A DNA stretch of 64,000 nt. Origin: Actinomycetales bacterium Actino_02. GTDB lineage: Bacteria; Actinomycetota; Actinomycetes; Propionibacteriales; Propionibacteriaceae. The stretch is taken from assembly GCA_001603275.1 (NCBI GenBank), contig LUYM01000014.1:62001-126000 (forward strand). Direction: 5' to 3'. A model generated the notes under the pieces. That model did no database searches. It had not been told where the DNA came from and saw nothing but the letters and a program-made list of their open reading frames with translations. The translations under genes and the position numbers were made by a program. Positions 27,993 through 38,012 of the stretch are shown here, in pieces (positions within the stretch are counted from its first letter, which is position 1; each line of letters begins with the position of its first letter).

Positions 27993-28895
27993 ATGCTGGA
28001 TTTGAACCGACTTCGCATCTTCCGCTCGGTGGTGGCCAGCGGCTCGGTGAACGATACCGCTCGGCTGCTCGGATACACCCCTTCGACGGTGAGTCAGCAC
28101 CTGCACACCCTGGAGCGAGAAGTGGGATTTCCCCTTGTCGAGCGGGTAGGAAGGGGCATTCGCCCCACCGCGGCAGGTCAGTCGCTTGCGGCTGCCAGTT
28201 CGTCGGTGCTGGAGGCGATGGCCGAGCTGGAAGCCCAAGCCCGGGACCTGCGCCACGGCGCCTCCACCAGGCTCACCGTGCGTTCCTTCGCTTCTGCGGC
28301 CTACACCTGGATGCCGGCCGTGGCGCGAACTTTGCGGGTGGAGTACCCCGAGGTCGCCTTCGAGCTGTCGATCAACGAGGCCGACACCTCCGAGGACGCC
28401 GGTCAGGCGGACATCGAAGTGCACACCGAGTTGCCCTCGGACCCGGTCACGGTGCCGCCGGCCTACGCCCGGATCGAGTTGGCCACCGACGACTTCCTGG
28501 TGGCTCTGCCGCCGGATCACCCGAAGGTCGGTGCCGACACCATCGATCTGGCCGAGTTCGCTCAGGATGACTGGGTCCAGTACGACTTCCGTGACCCGAT
28601 GGCTACCCGGCTCTACGAACAGGCCTGCGCCCAGGCCGGCTTCACTCCGCGGCTTGCCGCGCGTGCCCAGGACCATGTGACCGGTCTGGCCTTCGTGGCG
28701 GCCGGGGTCGGGATCGCCCTGGTGCCGCAGTTGGCGTTGCGGTGGTCGGGCTTCGATGTGGCCTACGTCCGCCCGATCAACCCCACTCCGCAGCGGCGAA
28801 TCGTGGCTCTGGTGCGCGACAGCGTGCGCAACAATGCCGCCGCCATGCGGGCAGTGGGCGTTCTGGCTGAGTTGGGACGCAAACTCCGGCGGTGA
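27993..28895 (+). CDS. LysR-family transcriptional regulator
   Basis: A 300-residue LysR regulator: N-terminal winged helix (LRIFRSVVASGSVNDTARLL, then YTPSTVSQHLHTLEREVG) and a periplasmic-binding-type effector domain with ALPPDHPKV and GVGIALVPQLAL. The ligand is not predictable. Start ATG 27993 is fixed by a perfect TATAAT six bases upstream; a longer frame beginning inside hrpA is spurious. An inverted repeat overlaps the promoter. The downstream PAC2 gene has its own promoter. Confidence 0.9.
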   Translation: MLDLNRLRIFRSVVASGSVNDTARLLGYTPSTVSQHLHTLEREVGFPLVERVGRGIRPTAAGQSLAAASSSVLEAMAELEAQARDLRHGASTRLTVRSFASAAYTWMPAVARTLRVEYPEVAFELSINEADTSEDAGQADIEVHTELPSDPVTVPPAYARIELATDDFLVALPPDHPKVGADTIDLAEFAQDDWVQYDFRDPMATRLYEQACAQAGFTPRLAARAQDHVTGLAFVAAGVGIALVPQLALRWSGFDVAYVRPINPTPQRRIVALVRDSVRNNAAAMRAVGVLAELGRKLRR

Positions 28896-28901
28896 GCCGG
28901 G

Positions 28902-28907
28902 TACAGT
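28902..28907 (+). promoter_or_regulatory. -10 element of the PAC2 gene (leaderless type)
   Basis: TACAGT ends six bases before the ATG at 28914. Confidence 0.5.
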
Positions 28908-28913
28908 GTCGGA

Positions 28914-29813
28914 ATGCTCGACCCTCGGCAGTTGTATACCCTCGACCCGGATCTGGCCGCGTCGCTGGGGGGTTCACGCCCAGCCCTTCTGCACCTTCTG
29001 GACGGCTACATCGACGCCGGCTCAGTGACCCATCAGAGCGCTGCCTACTTGCTGAGTGTGTGCGAGCACGAGGTGCTCGCTGAGTTCGACCATGACCAGC
29101 TGCACGACTACCGCTCGCGCCGCCCGCAAATGGTGTTCGACACCAACAGCTGGGTCTCGCTGACCGACTACTCGCTGGTGCTGCACCGGCTCCTGGACGA
29201 GACCGGCAAGCCGTTCCTGCTGTTCACCGGCCCAGAGCCCGACACCCAATGGAATCGCACCTGCGCGGCCCTGCTGGGCTTGGCGCGTCAGCTGGAGGTC
29301 TCGCGGTTGATGACGGTGTCCGGGGTGCCGATGGCCGTCCCGCACAGTCGTCCCACGCTGGTGACTACCCACGCCACCGACCCGTCGGTGGTCTCGGGCA
29401 ACCCGATGTGGATCGATCGCGTGCAGCTGCCGGGCAGCTTCTCCCACGTTCTGGAGTACCGCGCCGGCGAGGCCGGGCTCTTGGCCCAGGGCTTTGTGGC
29501 ACACGTCCCGCACTACCTGGCACAGGCCAGCTTCCCGCAGGCCGTCCGCGCCGTTCTGGAGCGGTTGACGGCCGCTGCCGAGCTGACCATCGACTTCCAG
29601 CCGCTGGCGGAGCAGGTGGCGGCCAATCTGGCCACCATTGCGGCCGAGACGGTCGATGACGCCGAGTTCCCCGCGGTGGTGGCCGCCTTGGAGGAGCAGT
29701 ACGACCGGCTGGCCGCCAATGGGGCTGCATCGCTGCCGACCGCCGAGGAGATCGGCGCAGCCGTCGAGCAGTTCCTCGCGGAGCAGGACCCGCCTCCGGA
29801 CTTCCGGAGATAG
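28914..29813 (+). CDS. PAC2-family protein
   Basis: A 299-residue member of the PAC2 (proteasome assembly chaperone 2-like) family common in actinobacteria. Recognisable segments are VLAEFDHDQLHDYRSRRP, LLFTGPEPDTQW, SGVPMAVPHSRP and a C-terminal helical region with VAALEEQYDRLA. The biochemical role is unknown; in actinobacteria with proteasomes it has been linked by name only. It starts 18 bases after the lysR stop from its own promoter, and tesB begins three bases after its stop. Confidence 0.85.
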   Translation: MLDPRQLYTLDPDLAASLGGSRPALLHLLDGYIDAGSVTHQSAAYLLSVCEHEVLAEFDHDQLHDYRSRRPQMVFDTNSWVSLTDYSLVLHRLLDETGKPFLLFTGPEPDTQWNRTCAALLGLARQLEVSRLMTVSGVPMAVPHSRPTLVTTHATDPSVVSGNPMWIDRVQLPGSFSHVLEYRAGEAGLLAQGFVAHVPHYLAQASFPQAVRAVLERLTAAAELTIDFQPLAEQVAANLATIAAETVDDAEFPAVVAALEEQYDRLAANGAASLPTAEEIGAAVEQFLAEQDPPPDFRR

Positions 29814-29816
29814 CCG

Positions 29817-30680
29817 GTGCCGGGCAGCGTCGCTGAGTTCATCACCCTGCTCGATCTGGAGCAGTTGTCGACCGACGAGTTCCTCGCGGTGGGTGCCGAT
29901 CCGCAGTCAGGAATGCTGCAGCGCGTCTTCGGTGGGCAGGTGCTGGCCCAGGCATTGACTGCCGGCTATCGCACGGTCGCTCCGGACCGGGTCGCCCATT
30001 CGCTGGGCGCCTACTTCCTGCGGGCTGGACTGTTTGGAGTGCCGATCACCTATCAGGTCGAGCGCACCCGCGATGGCGGTAGCTTCTCCACCCGCCGAGT
30101 GCAAGCCAGTCAGCAGGGGAAGCCGATCTTCTCGATGGTCGCCTCGTTCCATGTGGACGAGCAGGGCTTGGATCACTCCGATGTGATGCCCGAGGACGTC
30201 CCGGCCCCTGAGCAGTGTCCGCCCTTGTCGGAGGTGCTCGGCGCGCGTGGCGGGCGAGCCGCCGAGGCCTGGCAGAGCGAGTGGGGCGTGATCGAGACCC
30301 GGTTCGCCTCGGACACCTCCGGCCTCGAGCCGGGGACCTCGCGGGACGCCGAGATGAAGGTCTGGATCAGGGCGAGCAGCCCGCTGCCGGAGGCCGGCTG
30401 GGTGCATCAGGCAATGCTGGCATACGCCAGTGATCTGACCTTGCTGGCCGTCAGCACGGTGCCGCACCCGGTGGAGTTCGCCGGGCCCAAGATGCAGGTG
30501 GCTTCGGTGAATCACTCGATGTGGTTCCATCGACCGGTGCGGGCCGATGAGTGGCTGCTCTACGACCAGGTATCGCCGTCGGCGTCGTCGGGGCTGGGCT
30601 TCAGTTTCGGACGGATGTTCGCAGGCAACCGGCTGGCTGCCTCCTGTGCGCAGGAAGGCCTGATTCGGCTGCTCAGGTGA
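29817..30680 (+). CDS. tesB: acyl-CoA thioesterase II (TesB)
   Basis: Hydrolyses acyl-CoA to free acid and CoA. The 287-residue double-hotdog protein shows the N-terminal RVFGGQVLAQALTAGYRTV, HSLGAYFLRAG, DGGSFSTRRV and the C-terminal NHSMWFHRPVRADEWLLYD with the final hotdog. Start is GTG at 29817, three bases after the PAC2 stop, so the two are co-transcribed. A strong bidirectional terminator begins directly at the end of the gene. Confidence 0.93.
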   Translation: MPGSVAEFITLLDLEQLSTDEFLAVGADPQSGMLQRVFGGQVLAQALTAGYRTVAPDRVAHSLGAYFLRAGLFGVPITYQVERTRDGGSFSTRRVQASQQGKPIFSMVASFHVDEQGLDHSDVMPEDVPAPEQCPPLSEVLGARGGRAAEAWQSEWGVIETRFASDTSGLEPGTSRDAEMKVWIRASSPLPEAGWVHQAMLAYASDLTLLAVSTVPHPVEFAGPKMQVASVNHSMWFHRPVRADEWLLYDQVSPSASSGLGFSFGRMFAGNRLAASCAQEGLIRLLR

Positions 30681-30727
30681 GACGCAAAACGCCCCGGGCC
30701 AGCGCGGTGCCCGGGGCGTTTTGCGTC
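30681..30727. terminator. bidirectional terminator between tesB and sigB
   Basis: A perfect 19-bp stem (30681-30699 with 30709-30727) and 9-base loop, with an A4 run in the left arm and a T4 run in the right arm. It serves both convergent genes. Confidence 0.93.
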
Positions 30728-30735
30728 AGCTCTGG

Positions 30736-31686
30736 TTAGGCGGCTTCGGCTCCGCTGCGCAGCTTGCTGATGGCGTGCCGCTCAATCTGGCGGACCCGCT
30801 CAGCGGTGATCCCCCAAATCTCGGCAATGTCTGCCAGCTTGGCCTGGCGGCCGTCCAGCAGACCGTAGCGGCGGCGGACGACGTCCGCCGAGCGCTCGTC
30901 AAGGGTTTCCAGCATCGCCTCCAGCCGGGCCCGATCCTCGGCGTCAAGGACGACCTCATCAGGTCCGGGGGAGAGCTCACGGGCGAGCAGATCACCCAGG
31001 GCCGTGTCGCCATCCTCCTCAACGGGGGCGTCCAGGCTGACGTGGTCCCTGGCCAGCCGGAGCAGGTCGATCACCTGCTCCTCGGTGATGCCCAACTCGT
31101 CGGCGATCTCGACAAGCTCGGGGTCACGACCGAGCCGCCGCTCCAAGGTTCGGCGCACCGCGGAGACCTGGTTGACCTGCTCGGCCACGTGCACGGGCAG
31201 CCGGACGATCCGTCCCTGCTGGGCAATCCCACGGGAGATCGACTGCCGCACCCACCAGGTGGCATAGGTGGAGAACTTGAAGCCCTTGGTGTAGTCGAAC
31301 TTCTCGACGGCGCGGATCAGGCCGGTGTTGCCCTCCTGGACCAGGTCGAGCAGCGGGAGCTGGGCGCGTCCGTACTTGCGGGCTACTGAAACCACCAGAC
31401 GGAGGTTCGCGGTGATGAACCGCTGCATGGCTCGCTCGCCCTCGTCCGCAATGGTCTGCAGCTCCTCGTCAGTGGCGTCACCGCGGAGTTGGACCGCTTC
31501 GTCGGCCTCGACGGTGCCATCGAGAAGAGCCTGGGCGAATCGTCCGGCCTCGATCAGGCGGGCCAGCTCGACTTCCTCAGGTGCGGTGAGCAGCGGGGTC
31601 TTGGCAATCCCGTCCAGGTACAGGCCGACGGCGTCCTTCCCGTCGATCCCTTCGGTGCTGCGGATGCGGTGTGCGGTAGCAATCAC
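30736..31686 (-). CDS. sigB: RNA polymerase sigma factor, SigB/HrdB group
   Basis: A 316-residue sigma-70 factor of the group 2 type (SigB of mycobacteria). Region 1.2 (DAVGLYLDGIAKTPLLTAPE), region 2 ([20 protein letters not shown] and [18 protein letters not shown]), region 3 and region 4 (WGITAERVRQIERHAISKLR) are present, but the long acidic region 1.1 of SigA is missing. Start GTG 31686 is fixed by GGGAG five bases upstream; an upstream ATG frame at 31725 has none. A principal-type sigA lies 2.4 kb away. Confidence 0.92.
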   Translation of the reverse strand: MIATAHRIRSTEGIDGKDAVGLYLDGIAKTPLLTAPEEVELARLIEAGRFAQALLDGTVEADEAVQLRGDATDEELQTIADEGERAMQRFITANLRLVVSVARKYGRAQLPLLDLVQEGNTGLIRAVEKFDYTKGFKFSTYATWWVRQSISRGIAQQGRIVRLPVHVAEQVNQVSAVRRTLERRLGRDPELVEIADELGITEEQVIDLLRLARDHVSLDAPVEEDGDTALGDLLARELSPGPDEVVLDAEDRARLEAMLETLDERSADVVRRRYGLLDGRQAKLADIAEIWGITAERVRQIERHAISKLRSGAEAA

Positions 31687-31810
31687 GTGAACTCCCTTTC
31701 GGTGTGCATCCAGTACAACGTGCACAGGGCCGTGATTTGTGCCCCAGACATGCCCGACGACACCTGGAAAGGAAGCCGAAAGGCCAGATCAAGACCGTGG
31801 TCTGATGCCA

Positions 31811-31831
31811 CCCCTACCTGGGCGGTAGGGG
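31811..31831 (-). terminator. terminator after ptrB
   Basis: CCCCTACC-TGGGC-GGTAGGGG, an 8-bp stem located 10 bases past the ptrB stop on the minus strand, in the 155-base gap before sigB. Confidence 0.6.
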
Positions 31832-31841
31832 GCTTCACCGA

Positions 31842-33953
31842 TCAGGGTCGAATCCGGTCCAGCAACCAGGACCATTCGAAGGCGATGTCCTTCCACGCCT
31901 GGTAGCGCCCGGAGCGCCCGCCGTGGCCGGCGACCAGCTCGGTGCGTAGCAGCACCTCGCCACCTGCGCTGTCGTGCCGCAGCCGAGCCACCCACTTGGC
32001 CGGCTCGGTGATCTCCACCCGGGTGTCGTTGAGGTTGGCCGTCACCAGCAGCGCCGGGTAGCGCACCGGGCGGATGTTCTCGTAGGGGGAGTAGCTGCGC
32101 ATCAGCTGGTAGGCCGCCCGATCATGCACGGGGTCGCCCCACTCCTCCCATTCCACGATGGTGAGGGGAAGCTCAGGATCCAGCATGGTGTTCAGGGCGT
32201 CCACGAAGGGGACGGCGGCCAGCGCGGCGGCGCAACATTCCGGGTCCAGGTTGAGCACCGCTCCGATCAGGAGCCCTCCGGCGCTGCCACCTTCGATGCC
32301 CAGCCGATCGCGGCTGGTGTAGCCGGAGTCGACCAGGTGAGTGGCGCAGGCCAGGAAGTCGGTGAACGTATTGGTCTTGCGGGTCAGGCGTCCGTCCTCG
32401 TACCAGGATCGACCCAACTCGCCGCCGCCGCGCACGTGAGCGATGGCGTAGATACAGCCTCGGTCGAGCAGGCTCAGCCGGGCGATCGAGAACGACACCG
32501 GGGTGCTGGCCTCGTAGGCGCCGTAGCCGTAGAGAAGGCATGGGGCACTGCCATCAAGGGGAGTGTCGGCGCGATAGACAACAGAGATCGGCACCCGGGT
32601 GCCATCCGCGGCAGTGGCCCATTCCTGGCGTTGCCGATAGTCCTCGGGACGGTACTGGCCCCAGAGCGGGTGGTCCAGCACGGTCCGCGAGCGAAGCAGT
32701 CGCCGCGACCCGTCGACCAGGCTGAGTTCCATCACCTGGTCGGGAGTGACCATCGATTGGTAGGCGAAACGGATGCGATCGGTGTCGGCTTCGTCCCCGT
32801 CGTCGGCATCGACCTGATAGAGCGGTTCGTCGAACTCCAGCTCGACCTCGGCGCCGGGATCGCCATTCGCGTCGCGAGGGCGCAGGGTGATCGTGGCCAG
32901 GCCGCGGCGCCGCACGCCGGCTACCAGGCAGCGGTCGTAGGCGGTCACGCCGAGCAGTCGCACGCCCAGCTCTCCCGGCCAGATCGGACGCCACTGGTCG
33001 ACGCTGCGGCAGTCGAAGTCGGCCTCAGCAAGAGCGAAATCGGGGGCGTCGAGGTTGTGGACGATGAACAGTCGGTCGTTGGCCACTTCGACGTCGTACT
33101 CCAGGCCCTCGGTTCGGCCCGAAACGCTGCGCAGTGGCCCCCCGGGGACGGTGAGGTCGGCGATCCAGCACTCGGTGGAGTCCTTGCTGGCGGCGCTGAC
33201 GATCAGCCAGCGGTGGTCGCGAGAGGCGTCAACACCGAGCCAGAAGCGCTCGTCGGGCTCGGCGAGGAGCAGCTCGTCCGGGTCGGGGCTGCCCAGGCGG
33301 TGTCGCCACAGCCGGTCCGGGCGCCAGGAGTCGTCGACGGTCAGGTAGCAGAACGCATCGTCGAGCGCCCAGTCGCCACCGGCCGCCACCTCCGGGAGCT
33401 GGTCGGGAAGGAGTGCACCGGTGATGAGGTCGAGGAAGAAGAGCTGGTAGCGCTCGTCGCCGGTGGCATCGACGGAGTAGGCGGCGAGACGTCCGTTGGG
33501 CGAAACCGCGAAGGTGCCGAGAGCCAGGAACTCTCGACCCTCGGCCAGTGCCTGCACATCCAACAGCAGCTGCTCGCCTTCGGGGGCGTGCTGGTCGGGA
33601 TCGGGAATCAGGTCACGAGAGCTCGCCGGGCAGCGGTGGTAGCTGGGGTAGTCCCTGCCATCGGTGGTCCTGGCGTAGTACCAGAAGTCCCCGAGGCCGG
33701 GATGATGCACGAACTCAGGCACGCTCATGTCGGTCTGCTTGGTGCGGGCAGCCAGGTCGTCGAAGATGTCGTGACGGAGCCCCTCCAGATCGGCGGTGAC
33801 CTGGTCGGTGTATTCGTTCTCGGCGTGCAGATAGGCCAGCAGTCGAGGGTCCTGCTTGTCGCGCATCCAGGCGTAGTAGTCGCTGACCGTCTCGCCGTGG
33901 CGGCTTCTTCGAGAACGCACGCGGGGGGCGAGGGGAGGCCGGGGCGCAGACAT
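31842..33953 (-). CDS. ptrB: oligopeptidase B-type S9A peptidase
   Basis: A 703-residue serine peptidase cleaving small peptides after basic residues. The N-terminal seven-bladed propeller starts with the family mark HGETVSDYYAWMRD; the catalytic domain holds Ser557 in GGSAGG, the Asp in TANLNDTRVE and the His in AGHGGRSGR. The acidic pair that defines Arg/Lys preference cannot be checked without alignment. Start ATG 33953 has TAGGCT seven bases upstream, making a leaderless mRNA likely; a longer frame to 34046 is rejected. It is divergent from sigA. Confidence 0.92.
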   Translation of the reverse strand: MSAPRPPLAPRVRSRRSRHGETVSDYYAWMRDKQDPRLLAYLHAENEYTDQVTADLEGLRHDIFDDLAARTKQTDMSVPEFVHHPGLGDFWYYARTTDGRDYPSYHRCPASSRDLIPDPDQHAPEGEQLLLDVQALAEGREFLALGTFAVSPNGRLAAYSVDATGDERYQLFFLDLITGALLPDQLPEVAAGGDWALDDAFCYLTVDDSWRPDRLWRHRLGSPDPDELLLAEPDERFWLGVDASRDHRWLIVSAASKDSTECWIADLTVPGGPLRSVSGRTEGLEYDVEVANDRLFIVHNLDAPDFALAEADFDCRSVDQWRPIWPGELGVRLLGVTAYDRCLVAGVRRRGLATITLRPRDANGDPGAEVELEFDEPLYQVDADDGDEADTDRIRFAYQSMVTPDQVMELSLVDGSRRLLRSRTVLDHPLWGQYRPEDYRQRQEWATAADGTRVPISVVYRADTPLDGSAPCLLYGYGAYEASTPVSFSIARLSLLDRGCIYAIAHVRGGGELGRSWYEDGRLTRKTNTFTDFLACATHLVDSGYTSRDRLGIEGGSAGGLLIGAVLNLDPECCAAALAAVPFVDALNTMLDPELPLTIVEWEEWGDPVHDRAAYQLMRSYSPYENIRPVRYPALLVTANLNDTRVEITEPAKWVARLRHDSAGGEVLLRTELVAGHGGRSGRYQAWKDIAFEWSWLLDRIRP

Positions 33954-33960
33954 GAGATCC

Positions 33961-33966
33961 AGCCTA
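33961..33966 (-). promoter_or_regulatory. -10 element of ptrB (leaderless type)
   Basis: TAGGCT on the minus strand, seven bases before the ATG at 33953. Confidence 0.5.
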
Positions 33967-34053
33967 GGCCCGCGAACCGGGACGCGCCTGCGCACAAGGG
34001 CTGAGTCGAGTTGGGGTATTGGGGGTTGCGTGTCAGAATGGACCACTGAGGCG

Positions 34054-34075
34054 TTGACAACACCCGGTTGTTGTG
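34054..34075 (+). promoter_or_regulatory. TTGACA and inverted repeat upstream of sigA
   Basis: TTGACA at 34054-34059 overlaps the inverted repeat ACAAC-ACCCG-GTTGT. No -10 hexamer stands at the right distance, so the exact sigA promoter is not resolved; the repeat could be an operator. The rest of the 153-base gap shows nothing else. Confidence 0.3.
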
Positions 34076-34106
34076 CGCCCTGAAACGCATTATCGAGAGG
34101 TTGCCC

Positions 34107-35459
<1,353 letters not shown>

Positions 35460-35477
35460 GTTCGACGCGCAGGCTGG

Positions 35478-36122
35478 TCAGTCGACGCCGACCATCGCAA
35501 CGACCTCTCGCAGGTCGTCGATGACCGGCGCCGGTAGTGATTCCAGGTGTGTGCGCGACTGGTGGCCGCCGCTGTACAAGGCGCATCGGGCACCCAGCGC
35601 AGCCGCGATCTCGTAGTCGTGCCCGGAGTCGCCGACGAACAGCACCTGGTCCGGGTCTATCCCCGTGCTCTCCAGCCAGCGCTCGGCCAGCATCTGCTTC
35701 GATGCGGCGTAGATGTCGCTGAGCCCGAGCGTCTGTTCCAGCCAAGCGTCCAGGCCGAACGGGGTCACCTGCATGGTCAGGTTGGTCTGTTCCGAGGCCG
35801 AGATGAGCACCTGGCCGATACCGGCGGAATGCAGGGCGGCCAGAGTCTGGGTGGCCCCATCGTGCAGGGAGCAGCTGCGTGCGGCAGCGAGGTAGAGCTC
35901 GAGAAATCGCCGGGACGCAGCGTCGAAATTGCCGGATGCGGAGACGTCGAAACCCAGGTCACCGTAGTAATCCCGCACGGGGAACCGGAATACCCGGTGG
36001 TAGTCGTCAACCCCGGCGAGCCGGGGGAGTGCGAACTCGTCCAGCAGCTGATTTGTGGCCGAGATCGCACAGTCCAGATCGTTCAGCAGTGTCCCATTCC
36101 AGTCCCAGACCACGTAGCGCAT
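35478..36122 (-). CDS. HAD-superfamily hydrolase with Asn-variant motif
   Basis: A 214-residue phosphoglycolate-phosphatase-like HAD protein with an alpha-helical cap. Motif I reads VVWDWNGTLL, so the second Asp of DxD, the general acid/base, is Asn; motif II is LISAS, motif III a Lys near ASKQM, motif IV GDSGHDYE. The DWNGT variant is known as a recurring subgroup whose substrates are unknown; reduced phosphatase activity is possible. ATG 36122 follows TAGGCT by six bases. Convergent to sigA. Confidence 0.85.
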   Translation of the reverse strand: MRYVVWDWNGTLLNDLDCAISATNQLLDEFALPRLAGVDDYHRVFRFPVRDYYGDLGFDVSASGNFDAASRRFLELYLAAARSCSLHDGATQTLAALHSAGIGQVLISASEQTNLTMQVTPFGLDAWLEQTLGLSDIYAASKQMLAERWLESTGIDPDQVLFVGDSGHDYEIAAALGARCALYSGGHQSRTHLESLPAPVIDDLREVVAMVGVD

Positions 36123-36128
36123 CTGAGC

Positions 36129-36134
36129 AGCCTA
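36129..36134 (-). promoter_or_regulatory. -10 element of the HAD gene (leaderless type)
   Basis: TAGGCT on the minus strand, six bases before the ATG at 36122, overlapping the end of the upstream S9 peptidase gene. Confidence 0.5.
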
Positions 36135-38012
36135 GCGACCGGCCGGGGTGAAGCCGTGCACCTCCGCCAGGAAGTCCAGGGCCTGCTCAGCGACCTCGAT
36201 GATCGTGGCGGCCCGGCGGAACCCGTGACCTTCGCCGTCGAAGATGCGCAGTCGAACCGGAAGGCCCTTGGCCTGGACGGCTTCGGCCATGGCCGTTGCT
36301 TGGCTGGGCGGGACGACCTTGTCGTCGGCACCCTGCAGGATCAGCATCGGGCAACTGAGCCGATCCAGATGATGGATCGGTGAGCGGGCCCGATAGGTGG
36401 AGAGGGCTTGCGGATAGGGTCCGACCATGGAGTCCAGATACCGCGACTCGAACTTGTGAGTGTCGGTGGCCAGCATCTCCAGATCGCCGATCCCGTACAG
36501 ACTGATGCCGGCTGCGAACACATGGGTGCTGGTCAGTGCGGCCAAGGTGGTGTAGCCGCCGGCCGATCCGCCGCGGATGCTCAGTCGGGCCGGATCGGCC
36601 CATCCGGCAGCGACCAGCGCTGCGGCGCCGTCCACACAATCGCGAACGTCGCTGAGACCCCAGTTGCCCCGAAGCCGCTCGCGGTAGGCCCGGCCATAGC
36701 CGGTCGATCCGGAGTAGTTAACATCGAGGATGCCGATGCCGCGTGACGTCCAGAACTGAACGGCGACGCTGTACTCCGGCCCAGCGAAGCCGGTGGGCCC
36801 GCCATGGGTCCAGATCTGGACCGGTGCCAGCTCGCCGTCAGGGGCCCGGCAGTCGGCGCTGACCGGTGGATAGAACCAGCCGTGCACAGGCCCATCGGGG
36901 CTGTCCCAGGTGATCGGCTGGGCCGTCGACACCGCCAGCCCGTCAGGCGCCGAGGCGCCGGCCCGCTGGACGGTCTGCCTGGAGCCGGTGGCCCAGTCCA
37001 GCTCGACCAGTTCGGCGGGCCGATCGGCGAACCCCAGCAGGGCCAGACAACGGTCGCCGTTCCCGGCCAGGCTCGCGCTGACGGCAGGGCAGGCGAGTTC
37101 GACGAGCCGCGGTGTGCTGTGGAAGTTGAGCACGCCAAGGCGCGCAAACCCGTCGTCCAGCCAGCTGCAGCCGATCCGGGTGGCGTCGATGATCGTGTAG
37201 GGCACCGGAGTCAGCGCCCACAGTGGCCCGCAGAAATCGTACGGTGCCGTCCATAGCTCCTGGCTGCGGCCGTCCTGCCAGCGTTGGAAGTTCCAGAAGC
37301 CGGTGGCGTCGCTGAGGTAGATCACGGCGCCATCGGGCGCCCAGGACGGGTACAGCGCCGACACTCCGGGACGGGCTTCAACCTCTACCCGGGCCGTCGG
37401 GTCGGCGAGCGGAGCCACCACGATGGCCGCCTGGTCCCAGGGCATGCTTGGATGCCGCCACTCGCACCAGGTCAGCAGGCCGGCAGCGTTCAGGCTGGGG
37501 TGGGCGTAGAAGTCGGCGCCGGCCGCCAACACCCGTCCGCCGTCCGCGTTGGCGTCGTCCAGGCCCAGCGCCACGATCGTCTGCGGCGGTTCGCCCGGCT
37601 CACGGTGATCCTCACGGACAGCCAGCAGCAGTCCATGGTCCGGGGCGAGCGACAGGGCCGCATAGCGAAAGCCGTCGCCCGGAGCGATCATCCGGGCCGG
37701 GTGATCCGCGGCTTGCAGCCAGACAGAGCCGTCCGGTGAGCTGCAGTAGGCCACCAGGCCGTCGGCCGCGGTCCACTCGCCGCCGCCGTACTCGTTGACC
37801 CCGGTGCGGACATTCACTTCCGGCGGGGTCAGCTCCTGCGCGGGTGCGCCTGGTGGTTGCCGCCACAGGCTCACTCGTCCGCCTTGCTCGGGGTGGCCCT
37901 CGGTCCAGTAGCGGACGCCCTGATCGATGATTCCGGTGCCGAGTCGCAGCGCTGCGGCGGTGAGCTGCTGCGCGGTGACCGGGGACGGCCAACTGCCGTA
38001 AGCGCCGATCAT
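36132..38012 (-). CDS. S9C-type prolyl oligopeptidase family peptidase
   Basis: A 626-residue dipeptidyl/acylaminoacyl peptidase-like enzyme: N-terminal propeller (VNEYGGGEWTA) and alpha/beta-hydrolase domain with nucleophile Ser near residue 483 (RGGSAGGYTTL), Asp in GADDKVVPP and His in GEGHGFRR. No signal peptide, so cytosolic. Its ATG overlaps the stop of the macrodomain gene (ATGA), so translation is coupled. Differs from the oligopeptidase B at 31842 in all active-site contexts. Confidence 0.92.
   Translation of the reverse strand: MIGAYGSWPSPVTAQQLTAAALRLGTGIIDQGVRYWTEGHPEQGGRVSLWRQPPGAPAQELTPPEVNVRTGVNEYGGGEWTAADGLVAYCSSPDGSVWLQAADHPARMIAPGDGFRYAALSLAPDHGLLLAVREDHREPGEPPQTIVALGLDDANADGGRVLAAGADFYAHPSLNAAGLLTWCEWRHPSMPWDQAAIVVAPLADPTARVEVEARPGVSALYPSWAPDGAVIYLSDATGFWNFQRWQDGRSQELWTAPYDFCGPLWALTPVPYTIIDATRIGCSWLDDGFARLGVLNFHSTPRLVELACPAVSASLAGNGDRCLALLGFADRPAELVELDWATGSRQTVQRAGASAPDGLAVSTAQPITWDSPDGPVHGWFYPPVSADCRAPDGELAPVQIWTHGGPTGFAGPEYSVAVQFWTSRGIGILDVNYSGSTGYGRAYRERLRGNWGLSDVRDCVDGAAALVAAGWADPARLSIRGGSAGGYTTLAALTSTHVFAAGISLYGIGDLEMLATDTHKFESRYLDSMVGPYPQALSTYRARSPIHHLDRLSCPMLILQGADDKVVPPSQATAMAEAVQAKGLPVRLRIFDGEGHGFRRAATIIEVAEQALDFLAEVHGFTPAGR

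Noticed and set aside
31974-34004. 676-codon plus-strand frame opposite oligopeptidase B
   Set aside because: Shadow frame; the minus strand carries an intact peptidase with all catalytic residues.
34054-34082. TTGACA upstream of sigA as a full promoter
   Set aside because: The hexamer 17 bases downstream is GCCCTG, not a -10; kept only as an uncertain site with an inverted repeat.
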